From Moritella viscosa (GTDB lineage Bacteria > Pseudomonadota > Gammaproteobacteria > Enterobacterales > Moritellaceae), in contig LN554852.1 in NCBI GenBank assembly GCA_000953735.1, forward strand, positions 2,925,846 to 2,989,845: a stretch of 64,000 nt of DNA. The letters run 5' to 3'. The translations under genes were made by a program, and so were the position numbers. The notes under the pieces are model-generated. The model was not told the DNA's origin. It did no database searches and saw nothing but the letters and a program-made list of their open reading frames with translations. Shown here piece by piece: positions 9,045 through 17,912 of the stretch (position 1 is its first letter; the number at the start of each line of letters is the position of its first letter).

Positions 9045-9642
9045 ATTTATTAATCAAATTACTGTGAAATCATTTATCTTAAGCTTTTTTGTATTGTTAT
9101 TCAGTGCGCAAAGCTTCGCTTATTCTTATGCAGCGGCAGGTAAAGAGCCATTAATTGAAGGTCGAGAAGCCTTGTTAAAAGCGTTATCGGCAAATGATTA
9201 TGCTGCGGTACAAACTGCCTATGATTCAATGCAGAAAGAATTCGTTTATTTCAACGAACACCATGGACTAGCTGTCGATGAGCAAATGCAAACAGCAATC
9301 ACCAACAAAGATCAGCAAGGTGTAGCTATAGCATTAATTACCACGATCAAAGCAGAAGTCATGCGCCGTCTCGACGGTGCAGAACAAAACATTAATGACT
9401 ATCAAGTAGCTAAAGTGTTAGTGGTAAAAAGTAAATTGTTTATTGATTTACTGGCTGCCGATTTAACCGCTGATAATCGTCAAAAGGCCGATATTGCCAT
9501 TCGCGGTGCCCTTGCATCAATTGGTAACCCAGGAGTATTTGGTGTGGGTCAAAAACCAGCAGATGTAACGCGTTACATCGAATATCGCTCTAATTTACAA
9601 GCAGCATTACAATTTACATTACCTGATGCACCAGAAAAATAA
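9034..9642 (+). CDS. Small secreted alpha-helical protein
   Basis: About 202 residues from the ATG at 9034, chosen because GAGG lies just upstream and a membrane-inserting signal peptide follows (VKSFILSFFVLLFSAQSFA, cleaved near residue 32). The mature protein is mostly helical and carries EHH and several conserved-looking acidic residues. The spacing (a short helix-rich domain with a YFNEHH segment) recalls the periplasmic N-terminal domain found fused to some FTR1 proteins, here as a separate gene. That relation is a guess. It overlaps the gene before by 11 bp and the gene after by 17 bp. Confidence 0.5.
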   Translation: MSLKFINQITVKSFILSFFVLLFSAQSFAYSYAAAGKEPLIEGREALLKALSANDYAAVQTAYDSMQKEFVYFNEHHGLAVDEQMQTAITNKDQQGVAIALITTIKAEVMRRLDGAEQNINDYQVAKVLVVKSKLFIDLLAADLTADNRQKADIAIRGALASIGNPGVFGVGQKPADVTRYIEYRSNLQAALQFTLPDAPEK

Positions 9643-11101
9643 TAAACCTTGGTGCGCTGATTTAGCCGTCTGTATTAGCTCAATAGCCTGCATTGCAGGC
9701 TATTTTTGTATGCTCAGCTATTATAGTTTTGATATTAGCAGTGATGATGCGCTTTATTTTCAGCGTGCGTTAAGCCATTTTTCAGTATTAGAATTTAGCC
9801 CTCACTTTCCCGGTTATCCTGGCTTTGTTTGGTTAGAACGCATTATCAGCGCAATAAGTTCACATCCCAACAGTAATGTATTACTCAGTTTCCTTTCTGC
9901 AATAGCGTTAACCTTTAGTGTTTTTATGTATTGCTATCAACGTATGCGAATAAAGTCATTTGCATTATTCGCAGTACTGTTTTTTTTACTGCAAGGCAAC
10001 ATTTCAGAATTAGCCTTAAACGGTTTATCAGATGCTTCCGCCCTGTGGTTTTTTAGCTTATATTTATTATTAACCCGCTTTCATCTACCGCTAGGTGCTA
10101 CCCCTTTATTAAAGACTAAATTACATCGTGTATTACAGTCTCTTTTCCAAATACAAACATTCACCGCGATTATTAGCGGGTTATTATTAGCGGCATGTTT
10201 AGCAACTCGACCGTCTTATTTACCCTTAGTCGCCAGCGCACTCCTGCTAGCTCTCTTTTACAATAATCAGGAGTACTCAAACTATAAGCAACTCGGTTGG
10301 CAGATATTAAGCATTACCCTGATAGGCATCATTTGTGCGCTTTACGTGTTCATGCAAGACGGTTGGGCGTATATTGAGGAAGGACAGCGATTCACCCAAG
10401 GTCATTTTACGATTTGGGGTAATACCACCAGTACAACAGATTCGCGGTTGAGTCAGTGGCTAACGACATTAACCAATACCTACTCCACTCTCGGGGTAAT
10501 ATTATTAACCTCGATACTAACCATTGGTTTATATCTACCAAAAACCCGTGGATTAAGTATTCTCGTGTGCAGTTGGTTTGCCTGGATCATCCGAGGCCAG
10601 AATCCAGAGAATATCCGTCACTTAGCTGTTTTTAGCTTATTACTACCAATTATCTGCGCGCAACTCTTGGAACACGTTTACCAAACTCAACGTATTCGAC
10701 CTGCTCTATATATATTAAGTATTATCTTGCTCGTGACACTGGGTTATCACAGTATCAAACAATTCACCCAACAAAAAAATGCCCCTGTATTTCAAGCAAT
10801 ACAGTTCTTTAACACAATAAATAATCAGCAAATCATCATCAGCAATTATAATATTGATAATTTACGACATAACTTGTCACAACATGTAATTTTAGACCGT
10901 CATTATCAAAGCAGTAGCAATTACCAAGCACAACAGCAAGGCTACTGGCGACTAAGCAGTAATAAACTAGATATTGATAAACGAAGTACTGATAAACCCG
11001 TTAACGGCGATTTAGTGGCATTGTTTAGAGGCCGCTTTCTTGGCGAACAAAGTTTACACCTATATTATTTTGATCTAAATCATTTAAACCCGCGATCATA
11101 G
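9626..11101 (+). CDS. Polytopic membrane protein, GT-C/ArnT-like glycosyltransferase fold
   Basis: A 491-residue protein with about ten membrane helices. The first periplasmic loop contains DISSDDALYFQRALSHFS followed by HFPGYPGFVWLERI, matching the acidic first-loop pattern of GT-C enzymes that use polyprenyl-phosphate sugars. A soluble C-terminal domain begins near residue 400. The start overlaps the preceding gene by 17 bp. It could glycosylate a protein or lipid of this cluster; the acceptor cannot be told from sequence. Confidence 0.55.
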   Translation: MHQKNNKPWCADLAVCISSIACIAGYFCMLSYYSFDISSDDALYFQRALSHFSVLEFSPHFPGYPGFVWLERIISAISSHPNSNVLLSFLSAIALTFSVFMYCYQRMRIKSFALFAVLFFLLQGNISELALNGLSDASALWFFSLYLLLTRFHLPLGATPLLKTKLHRVLQSLFQIQTFTAIISGLLLAACLATRPSYLPLVASALLLALFYNNQEYSNYKQLGWQILSITLIGIICALYVFMQDGWAYIEEGQRFTQGHFTIWGNTTSTTDSRLSQWLTTLTNTYSTLGVILLTSILTIGLYLPKTRGLSILVCSWFAWIIRGQNPENIRHLAVFSLLLPIICAQLLEHVYQTQRIRPALYILSIILLVTLGYHSIKQFTQQKNAPVFQAIQFFNTINNQQIIISNYNIDNLRHNLSQHVILDRHYQSSSNYQAQQQGYWRLSSNKLDIDKRSTDKPVNGDLVALFRGRFLGEQSLHLYYFDLNHLNPRS

Positions 11102-11132
11102 CTACAAATATTGCACTATGATTTCAACGCGA

Positions 11133-11151
11133 TATAATGATAACGATTCTT
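11133..11151 (+). promoter_or_regulatory. Fur-box-like site before the hexahaem cytochrome gene
   Basis: TATAATGATAACGATTCTT matches the 19-bp Fur consensus at about 14 positions by eye. It lies 41 bp before the ATG at 11193. The core AATGATAACGATTC is identical to that in the site before the TonB receptor at 43261. Confidence 0.6.
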
Positions 11152-11192
11152 AATAGTAATATCATTTTCCCCCACCAAGATGCCGTAGATTT

Positions 11193-14129
11193 ATGAATAT
11201 AAATATTTTCCCTAAACTAATGTTCGCCTTGTTACTATTAACAAGCCAATCACTTTATGCCAGCAGTATTTATTCAAATACGAAAAGTAACAGTTTATTA
11301 CTATCTGTAGATGGTACGCAGTTTATTAGTGCAAACATGGATGCCGGTAGCGTCAGTATTCTTAACGCTAAAACAGGTGAATTGATTACAGAACAAGCGC
11401 TTGGTAAAGATTTACGTCGACTTGCATTAGATCCAATAAATAATCAATTATTGGTCAGTGACTATCTTGCTGATCAACTTTACCTCATTGACGCTAAAAG
11501 CCTGAAATTAATTAAAACAATCAAAACAGGCTATCGCCCGTTTGGTATTGTTTATGATGAATATAACAAGCAATACTACGTCACACTCTTTGAAGCTAAA
11601 CAGCTAATAACCGTTTCAACTGATGGTGAAATAACCGCAACAACACAAACTGCTGATACACCACGTGGTCTTGCATTAGCTAACGATGGTCGTTTGTTTG
11701 TGACCCATAGCATGACTGGCCAAGTATCTATTTATGATACTCGACAGCCAACATTGCAATTAAATAAGATCATTCAACTTGCTGATACACCAGTACATTC
11801 CTCTCGTGCAACGCCACAAGGTAAACCGCGCGTATTAGATAACATTGCTATTTCCCCAGATGGCACACAAGCTTGGCTACCCCATGTATTGTGGTCGTTT
11901 ACGCAAAACTTCCAGTTTCAATCAACCGTCTTCCCAACAATTTCGTTACTTGATCTAACACCAGGTAAAGAAAAAGAACTAGTTGATAAACGTAAACAAT
12001 TATTCAAACAAATAAACATTATTGAGAACAACAATACCACGCGTATTGTGTCTAACCCACATGACGTGGCCTTCCGTGAAGACGGAAAAAAAGTATTTAT
12101 TACCCTGTCGGGTTCAGAAGACCTGCTTGTGTTTGATTTATCTCGTCAAGGAAAAATAGGTAAGAAATCTAAACGTCATCGCCGTACTAAATTACAAGGT
12201 GGTGTGAAAGCGACACAAATTTATCGTCATATACCAGGTACAAATCCGCGCAGTTTAATTGCCAAAGGTAGCACTCTGTACGTGCAAAACGCCATGTCGC
12301 ACGATTTAGTGAGCTTTGATATTAGCGGTCAAGGTCCTTTCGCCAAAGTAAAACTGGTTAATGCCCAATTTGCCCAGTTAATTGGCCAAGATCCCATTGC
12401 ACCAGAACTTCGTTTGGGTAAAACCCTCTTTAATCTTGCAAATAGTGATAAATTTGAAAATAGCGCTATGGCAGGTGATTATTGGATGAGCTGTAACTCT
12501 TGTCATGTTGACGGCTTTAACTTCACTAACAAATACTTATTAGCCGACGGTACCAAAGACGTTAAAGAAAATGCCATGACTGGACATGTAGGTTTAGCAA
12601 CCATGATCGCAGGTGACCCTATTGAAGCCTATATCGATATGATTCAAAAAACCCAAGGAGGTATGGGAACCGACCCGAAAAAACCAGAACTACCAAAAGT
12701 TAATCCTAAATCACCACCTGTAGAGATCGTACGCTTAATGTCAGCATTGAATATGTACGTGACGACGAAAGAAAATTTACCTTACTTATCAACTTGGTTA
12801 CGCTTTGATGACGAACGTAAATTCACCCACAAATCTGAATGGTTAAATTCAGCAAGTTGTGAATCTTGCCATAGTACCCTCTATAAGCAGTGGTCAGACT
12901 CGAACCATGGTATGCACATGGATAGTCCCTATTACCGTTTCCAAGAAAACCTAGCAGCAAAAGCAGAAGGTGAACCATTTAGAAACTTATGCCGTGGTTG
13001 TCATGCCCCACAAACCATTTTAAATAATAATACAGCGCCATTAACTCACCTTAATAGCATGTATGAAAAAGAGGGGCAGAGCCTACGTGATGCACTAAGA
13101 GAAGGCCTACCCGTTGATGAAACTGGCACCAGTTGTGTTTTCTGTCATCGAATCACCAAAGCGGAAGACGCTGGCGGTAATACTGACCTTACAGTTAACT
13201 TAAAAGATCGTGCTAAGTACCTGTTTGAGTTCTCTAACAACCCAGTGCTAAAATTCGCTGCTGAAGCACAGATAAATGCATCACCACAACAGCATAAAGA
13301 CAGCTATTCAAACCCAGAACTGTACAAGAGCTCATTATATTGTGCAACCTGCCATAATGAATTCACCCCCGGCCAAGGTGCTAATGTGAATAACAATTAT
13401 GGCGAATGGCAAGCATCTAGATTTAACGCACCGGACAACCCTGAGCAGAACAAAACATGTATCGATTGTCACATGCGCTTAGATATGACTGATTTTGATA
13501 ACAAGGTACCTGGACAAGCCACAGATAATGGTCCAATTAAGCCCAACTTGATTGCACATAACTTTATTGGTGGTAACTATTACTTCTCTGATATGCGCTC
13601 TAAAGAGCATGGAAAACTCAGTCGTGATATCTTGCGTAACGCCCTACTACTCGACGTTGAAACCAGCAAAGATGGCCGTAATATTGAAGTCAAAGTAACA
13701 AACCATAATACCGGCCATAAAATGCCAGGCGGTGCGCGTCGTCAGGTATGGGTTGATCTCGTAGTAACGGATAGTAAAGGCGTGGAACGTTTGGTTAGCG
13801 GTCAGTTAAACGATGGCTTCTTACCAAAAGATAGCCGTGTGTTTGCTAAAAAATCCGGTTACATGCATGGCGAACCCGTTGGCCTTAAGTTTTGGCGCGT
13901 TGAGAAAATTCTAGCAGATACCCGTATTTCTCCAGATGAAACACGTGTTGAATCATTTGAACTGCCTGAAGATATCAGCTATCCAATCACAGTCATCGCA
14001 AAAATTAATTATCGCTCCTTCTCGAAGCCGCTAACAAGTAAGGTACAAGCAGCTTTCCCTGAGCAGAATATTCCTTTTGCCGATGTGATTGAATTAAATA
14101 AAGTCACCAAGGTATTCCAAGAGAGATAA
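11193..14129 (+). CDS. Secreted beta-propeller multihaem c-type cytochrome (six CXXCH)
   Basis: A 978-residue protein with a Sec signal peptide (LMFALLLLTSQSLYA). Residues about 25-390 contain YVTN-type beta-propeller repeats (SVSILNAKTGELI, GYRPFGIVYDEYNKQYYVT, PRGLALANDGRLFVT). Six haem-c motifs follow: CNSCH (~433), CESCH (~556), CRGCH (~600), CVFCH (~648), CATCH (~717) and CIDCH (~756). The first sits in a MauG/di-haem-peroxidase-like stretch (APELRLGKTLFN), and the other five in a cytochrome c554-like block. A beta-sandwich-like C-terminal region includes NHNTGHKMPGGARR. The natural substrate is unknown. A Fur-like box and the linkage to FTR1 suggest iron oxidation/reduction or an iron-limitation redox role. 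Confidence 0.75.
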   Translation: MNINIFPKLMFALLLLTSQSLYASSIYSNTKSNSLLLSVDGTQFISANMDAGSVSILNAKTGELITEQALGKDLRRLALDPINNQLLVSDYLADQLYLIDAKSLKLIKTIKTGYRPFGIVYDEYNKQYYVTLFEAKQLITVSTDGEITATTQTADTPRGLALANDGRLFVTHSMTGQVSIYDTRQPTLQLNKIIQLADTPVHSSRATPQGKPRVLDNIAISPDGTQAWLPHVLWSFTQNFQFQSTVFPTISLLDLTPGKEKELVDKRKQLFKQINIIENNNTTRIVSNPHDVAFREDGKKVFITLSGSEDLLVFDLSRQGKIGKKSKRHRRTKLQGGVKATQIYRHIPGTNPRSLIAKGSTLYVQNAMSHDLVSFDISGQGPFAKVKLVNAQFAQLIGQDPIAPELRLGKTLFNLANSDKFENSAMAGDYWMSCNSCHVDGFNFTNKYLLADGTKDVKENAMTGHVGLATMIAGDPIEAYIDMIQKTQGGMGTDPKKPELPKVNPKSPPVEIVRLMSALNMYVTTKENLPYLSTWLRFDDERKFTHKSEWLNSASCESCHSTLYKQWSDSNHGMHMDSPYYRFQENLAAKAEGEPFRNLCRGCHAPQTILNNNTAPLTHLNSMYEKEGQSLRDALREGLPVDETGTSCVFCHRITKAEDAGGNTDLTVNLKDRAKYLFEFSNNPVLKFAAEAQINASPQQHKDSYSNPELYKSSLYCATCHNEFTPGQGANVNNNYGEWQASRFNAPDNPEQNKTCIDCHMRLDMTDFDNKVPGQATDNGPIKPNLIAHNFIGGNYYFSDMRSKEHGKLSRDILRNALLLDVETSKDGRNIEVKVTNHNTGHKMPGGARRQVWVDLVVTDSKGVERLVSGQLNDGFLPKDSRVFAKKSGYMHGEPVGLKFWRVEKILADTRISPDETRVESFELPEDISYPITVIAKINYRSFSKPLTSKVQAAFPEQNIPFADVIELNKVTKVFQER

Positions 14130-14134
14130 GATAT

Positions 14135-14175
14135 AATAAAGCCGTAATAATTAGTAAGACTATTATGGCTTTATT
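14135..14175 (+). terminator. Terminator after the hexahaem cytochrome gene
   Basis: AATAAAGCC and GGCTTTATT pair, extended by TAATAAT/ATTAT, just 6 bp after the stop codon. It closes the cluster. Confidence 0.7.
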
Positions 14176-14320
14176 TATTCGATATACAGCAGTATTTCCG
14201 CGTAGTACCAACTAAACCCTCACACATAATATTGAGTTTTTACCCATATTTGCTAATTAATTCGCCTTTTTGATAATTATGCATAAGCTTATAGATGTCT
14301 TTGTAAATAAAGTAACCTCT

Positions 14321-14947
14321 ATGCACGCATATATCGCTAAGCAACCGATCGTAAATCGTGCCCGTCACATAGTGGCTTATGAACTTTTATATCGGGATAG
14401 TTTAGAAAATACGTTTCCACTTATTAATGCTGAGATTGCAACAGAGCGATTGGTTCATGAGCATTTATTGAGTTCCAATATCGATAAACTTGTTGATAAC
14501 AAACCTTACTTTATTAATTTCACGGAGAAAAGTATTCTGAATGGTTTACCCAAGAAGCTCATTAATAAACCCATTGTAATTGAAGTGCTTGAAGATGTTC
14601 CACCCACACAGGCAGTATTAAAAGCGTTAAATAAGTTAAAAGATGATGGGTTTACGATTGCACTGGATGACTTTATTTATTCTGAAGATTGGCTACCATT
14701 TTTTGGTGTTGTCGATATTATTAAGTTTGATATTACCCTCACCTCATTTAACGAAATAAGAGAATTAATACCATTGTTAGAAAAACATGATATTAGTATA
14801 TTGATCGAAAAAATAGAGACTGAGGAGCAATTTAAACAAGCTAAAAAACTCCAAAGTACATATTTTCAAGGCTATCTGTTTGCAGAACCTGAAATTGTGC
14901 TAAACGACATTAATAAACCTAATTTAGAAATAATTAACGTTAATTAA
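14321..14947 (+). CDS. EAL-domain protein (YuxH-like, no HDOD partner domain)
   Basis: About 208 residues from ATG 14321; an in-frame ATG at 14279 would add 14 residues, and neither has a good ribosome-binding site. The EAL fold residues of c-di-GMP phosphodiesterases are largely present: YELLYRD, FINFTEK, IEVLED, ALDDF, IKFDI and IEKIET. YuxH proteins usually continue into an HDOD domain, but this one stops after the EAL barrel at the GYLFAEPE segment. It may hydrolyse or merely bind c-di-GMP. It stands alone between a terminator and the convergent tdk gene. Confidence 0.75.
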   Translation: MHAYIAKQPIVNRARHIVAYELLYRDSLENTFPLINAEIATERLVHEHLLSSNIDKLVDNKPYFINFTEKSILNGLPKKLINKPIVIEVLEDVPPTQAVLKALNKLKDDGFTIALDDFIYSEDWLPFFGVVDIIKFDITLTSFNEIRELIPLLEKHDISILIEKIETEEQFKQAKKLQSTYFQGYLFAEPEIVLNDINKPNLEIINVN

Positions 14948-14952
14948 TTCGA

Positions 14953-15534
14953 TTAACGGCTCGCATTACCATTCATGAAATGTTTACGACACAGTGAGAC
15001 ATAACGCTCATTACCGCCAATTTCAACTTGTTCACCTTCTCTTAATACCACACCACTATCACTGACTCTGGCATTCATGTGTGCTTTATTACCACACCAA
15101 CAGACGGTTTTAAGTTCTTCAACTTTATCTGCAAGACACATTAGATGGTATGAACCTTCAAACATCTCTAATTTAAAATCTGTTTTCAACCCATAAACAA
15201 TCACTGGAATATTGAGTTGGTCGACCACATTAGCTAATTGGTAAACCTGTTCTCGGGATAAGAATTGACCTTCATCAATGATAAATACATCAATCTTTTG
15301 ATTTTCTAATCGCGTAGAAATAGTGGTAAATAAATTGGTCTCTTTCTCAAATACATCAACTTCTAGTTTTAAGCCAACACGCGCACCTATAACACCCTTG
15401 CCGTAACGACTGTCACACTCTGGTGTCATGGCTAATGGGTACATACCACGCTCAATATAGTTAAAGTGAGCTTGGATCAATTGTGTTGATTTACCTGAAT
15501 TCATTGCTGCAAATTTGAAATGCAAAGATGCCAT
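14953..15534 (-). CDS. tdk: Thymidine kinase
   Basis: A 193-residue type II thymidine kinase. It has the P-loop FKFAAMNSGKSTQL at residues about 6-19, the DEGQF segment with the catalytic Glu, the lasso/zinc cysteines CWCG and C-R-K-H, and the substrate loop near GSYHLM. It salvages thymidine to dTMP in the cytoplasm. The RBS GAGGG lies 7 nt before the ATG, and the T tract of the upstream nhaC terminator ends only about 11 bp before the start codon. Full family length. Confidence 0.95.
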   Translation of the reverse strand: MASLHFKFAAMNSGKSTQLIQAHFNYIERGMYPLAMTPECDSRYGKGVIGARVGLKLEVDVFEKETNLFTTISTRLENQKIDVFIIDEGQFLSREQVYQLANVVDQLNIPVIVYGLKTDFKLEMFEGSYHLMCLADKVEELKTVCWCGNKAHMNARVSDSGVVLREGEQVEIGGNERYVSLCRKHFMNGNASR

Positions 15535-15544
15535 TTTATACCCT

Positions 15545-15572
15545 CAAAAAAAACGCCTGTATCAACAGGCGT
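15545..15572 (-). terminator. Rho-independent terminator of nhaC
   Basis: On the minus strand ACGCCTG, a short loop and CAGGCGT are followed by a run of eight T. It lies between nhaC and tdk and almost touches the tdk ribosome-binding site, so tdk needs read-through or a promoter overlapping the hairpin. Confidence 0.85.
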
Positions 15573-15630
15573 ATATAATTACTTCACATTAATACTGTTC
15601 ATTATAAACAGCGTGTTATTAATGTCTTAT

Positions 15631-17226
15631 TTATACTTTATGACTTAATCGCGACATAATAGCAACCACAATTGTAAATGCAATTGCTGAAGCAATAAAG
15701 CCCGATAGCACAGAACTTGTTATACCGAGTACCAAATAACCAATCGCACTTACTAACGCAATTGATAGCGCATATGGAAGCTGTGTCATTACGTGATCCA
15801 TATGATGGCAGTTTGCACCCGTTGACGATAAGATCGTGGTATCAGAGATAGGTGAGCAATGATCGCCAAATACAGAACCGGCTAGCACTGATGCTAACAC
15901 AGGTAACATTAACGCTACTTCAGTACCCGCAGCCATATCGCCAGCGATAGGTAACATGATACCAAATGTACCCCAGCTAGTTCCTGTCGCAAACGCCATA
16001 AAGCCTGCTAGGACAAACATAATAACAGGTAATAAGCTACTTGGGATAGAATCACCCACTAATGCAGCAAGGTACTTACCTGTTTCCATAGAACCAATAG
16101 TCGAACCAATTGCCCATGCGAAGAATAAGATATAAACCGCTGGTAGCATTGATTTAGCACCGTGGAAACTTGCTTGTGCGAGTAATGAAATAGATACACC
16201 AGAAATAAGACTTAGCACAAGTGCTACAGCAAGACCTGATAATGCACCATACACTAACGAACTACCTACATCTGTATTTTCAAATGCACCTAAAATATCA
16301 AATGTTTTGTCATCAGCTGCGAGCGCGGATGCTCCAGAGTTAATCATAAAGAAGATAGTCGCAAAGATAAGCACTAAAATAGGTAGGATTAAGCCTGAAA
16401 TATGACCACCTTCAGCTTCTTCTAATTCTACCGTAGAACCGGCAGGGCAGCCTTTTTTAGCATCAAACAGTTCACCATTTTTCGCCGCTTCTTCTTCTTT
16501 TGCCATCAAGCCAAAGTCAAGATTGAAGCAAACAACCGCAAATACCATTGCAATAGCAAACATAGCGTAGAAGTTCATTGGTATCATCTGAACGAATGCT
16601 GCTAGTGGACTTATATCCGTGATTGCATGACTGGCTAAAATACCACCAATAACAGCAATAATATAAGCACCCCAACTTGATATAGGCATTAATACGCACA
16701 TAGGTGCTGCGGTAGAATCAAGCAGATAAGCTAATTTAGCACGAGAAACTTTATAACGGTCTGTCAGTGGACGACTCACACTACCCACAGCAAGGCTATT
16801 AAAGTAATCATCAACGAAGATGAAAACACCTAAAAAAGCTGTCAGCAGTGTACTACCACGACGCGTTGTGATTCGCTGTTTTGCCCAATCAGCAAACGCG
16901 CTTGTTGCACCGCTTACCATCATAACACTGGTTAACATACCTAATATGAATAGGAATACGATGATTGACAAATTCCAAGTATTGAACGAACCCACTTTCC
17001 AGAATGAGCCCTTGCTCGCATCACCCGACTCCCAAACTAAGCTCAATGCCAAATCTGAAAGGTGTTTCGCTGCATTAACAACATTAAAATCTGTTAAAAA
17101 TAGTGCGCCAAGTAAGATACCACAACCAAGTGATAACAATACTTTACGTGTAAGAATTACTAATGTAAGTGCAACTAGTGGTACAACCAGCGATAACGCT
17201 GAGTCTGAATAATTAATGAGTTCCAT
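15631..17226 (-). CDS. NhaC-family Na+/H+ or lysine-linked antiporter
   Basis: A 531-residue polytopic protein with about 11-12 helices and NhaC-family segments: FVDDYFNSLAVGSVSRPLTD near residue 140, PISSWGAYI, a GTSWGTFGIMLPI motif near 425, and SVFGDHCSPISDTTILSSTG near 460. NhaC carriers exchange Na+ with H+ or with an organic solute. Because a lysine riboswitch precedes this gene, the transported solute may well be lysine or a cation linked to it. RBS AAAGGGAT precedes the ATG. Confidence 0.85.
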   Translation of the reverse strand: MELINYSDSALSLVVPLVALTLVILTRKVLLSLGCGILLGALFLTDFNVVNAAKHLSDLALSLVWESGDASKGSFWKVGSFNTWNLSIIVFLFILGMLTSVMMVSGATSAFADWAKQRITTRRGSTLLTAFLGVFIFVDDYFNSLAVGSVSRPLTDRYKVSRAKLAYLLDSTAAPMCVLMPISSWGAYIIAVIGGILASHAITDISPLAAFVQMIPMNFYAMFAIAMVFAVVCFNLDFGLMAKEEEAAKNGELFDAKKGCPAGSTVELEEAEGGHISGLILPILVLIFATIFFMINSGASALAADDKTFDILGAFENTDVGSSLVYGALSGLAVALVLSLISGVSISLLAQASFHGAKSMLPAVYILFFAWAIGSTIGSMETGKYLAALVGDSIPSSLLPVIMFVLAGFMAFATGTSWGTFGIMLPIAGDMAAGTEVALMLPVLASVLAGSVFGDHCSPISDTTILSSTGANCHHMDHVMTQLPYALSIALVSAIGYLVLGITSSVLSGFIASAIAFTIVVAIMSRLSHKV

Positions 17227-17290
17227 GATCCCTTTGACCTAATAATTTTTATAGGGAACGACTAAATAAGACAGATGAGATGTGCAATAA

Positions 17291-17325
17291 GGGTATTTAC
17301 AATATGATAGATGTAAAGATAACCC
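17291..17325 (-). promoter_or_regulatory. Expression-platform hairpin downstream of the lysine riboswitch
   Basis: GGGTTATCTTTACA and TGTAAATACCC on the minus strand form a stem between the aptamer and nhaC. It may be the switching hairpin. The exact terminator/antiterminator or RBS-masking mechanism is not clear by eye. Confidence 0.4.
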
Positions 17326-17340
17326 ATATGCTCTTCTATT

Positions 17341-17520
17341 TAGTAGCGCCCCATAGTTAATATAAAATTGACTATGACAGTGATGTCTCTATTCGAACAC
17401 ATCACCAGAATGAATTTTTTTAGCTTAAAATTCATTCTTCGGCGCAATTCCCTTTTGTGTTGTTATTATTGGAGCTACCTAAATAACACTACTTATGAAT
17501 TGCGCACCTCTACTTAGGAG
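17341..17520 (-). ncRNA. Lysine riboswitch (L box)
   Basis: On the minus strand the region opens with AGTAGAGGTGCGCAATTCAT, has the internal AAAAGGGAATTGCGCCGAAG block and a CTGGTGATG...CATCACTGTCA arm, and closes with GGGGCGCTACT that pairs with the 5' AGTAG strand. These are the conserved elements of the five-helix lysine aptamer. It lies 115 nt before nhaC, a known regulatory target of this class in gammaproteobacteria. Binding of lysine should lower expression. Confidence 0.88.
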
Positions 17521-17530
17521 GAAGCCCGAT

Positions 17531-17912
17531 AATAGCAGATAATTTCACCACTTCAAGACAACATAGGTGTTAACGTTCATAAAATAAACAACATGTGATA
17601 TAAGGAGCTGATTGGTAAACTAATTATTTTTTCCAAAATAGAGTAAATCAACTTCAAATAATTGACCATTAAATGACTTTAAATAAAGTAAATTGACTTA
17701 AAGCAATAAACCATTTAATCGTTTAAAGTTAGATTTCTAAATCTATTTTACTTTATTAATCTATTTATTTAATAAATCGATCCTAGATAAGTTTTATAAA
17801 TAAGTGTAAATATATTATTGGTATTTATTTAACTATTGTATATTAACCACATTAAAGTATATTAATCTTATTACAGTTGATTAATCCCCCTGTCTATATT
17901 TAGGTACTAATT
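17531..17912. other. AT-rich divergent intergenic region between nhaC and hns
   Basis: About 380 bp without a gene. It is very AT-rich with repeated TTTAAAG/AATAAA tracts and short inverted repeats, including related segments AAATGACTTTAAATAAAG and TTGACTTAAAGCAATAAACC. It should hold the promoters of nhaC and hns. The curved, AT-rich character would suit H-NS autoregulation. I see no individual site I can define. Confidence 0.4.
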
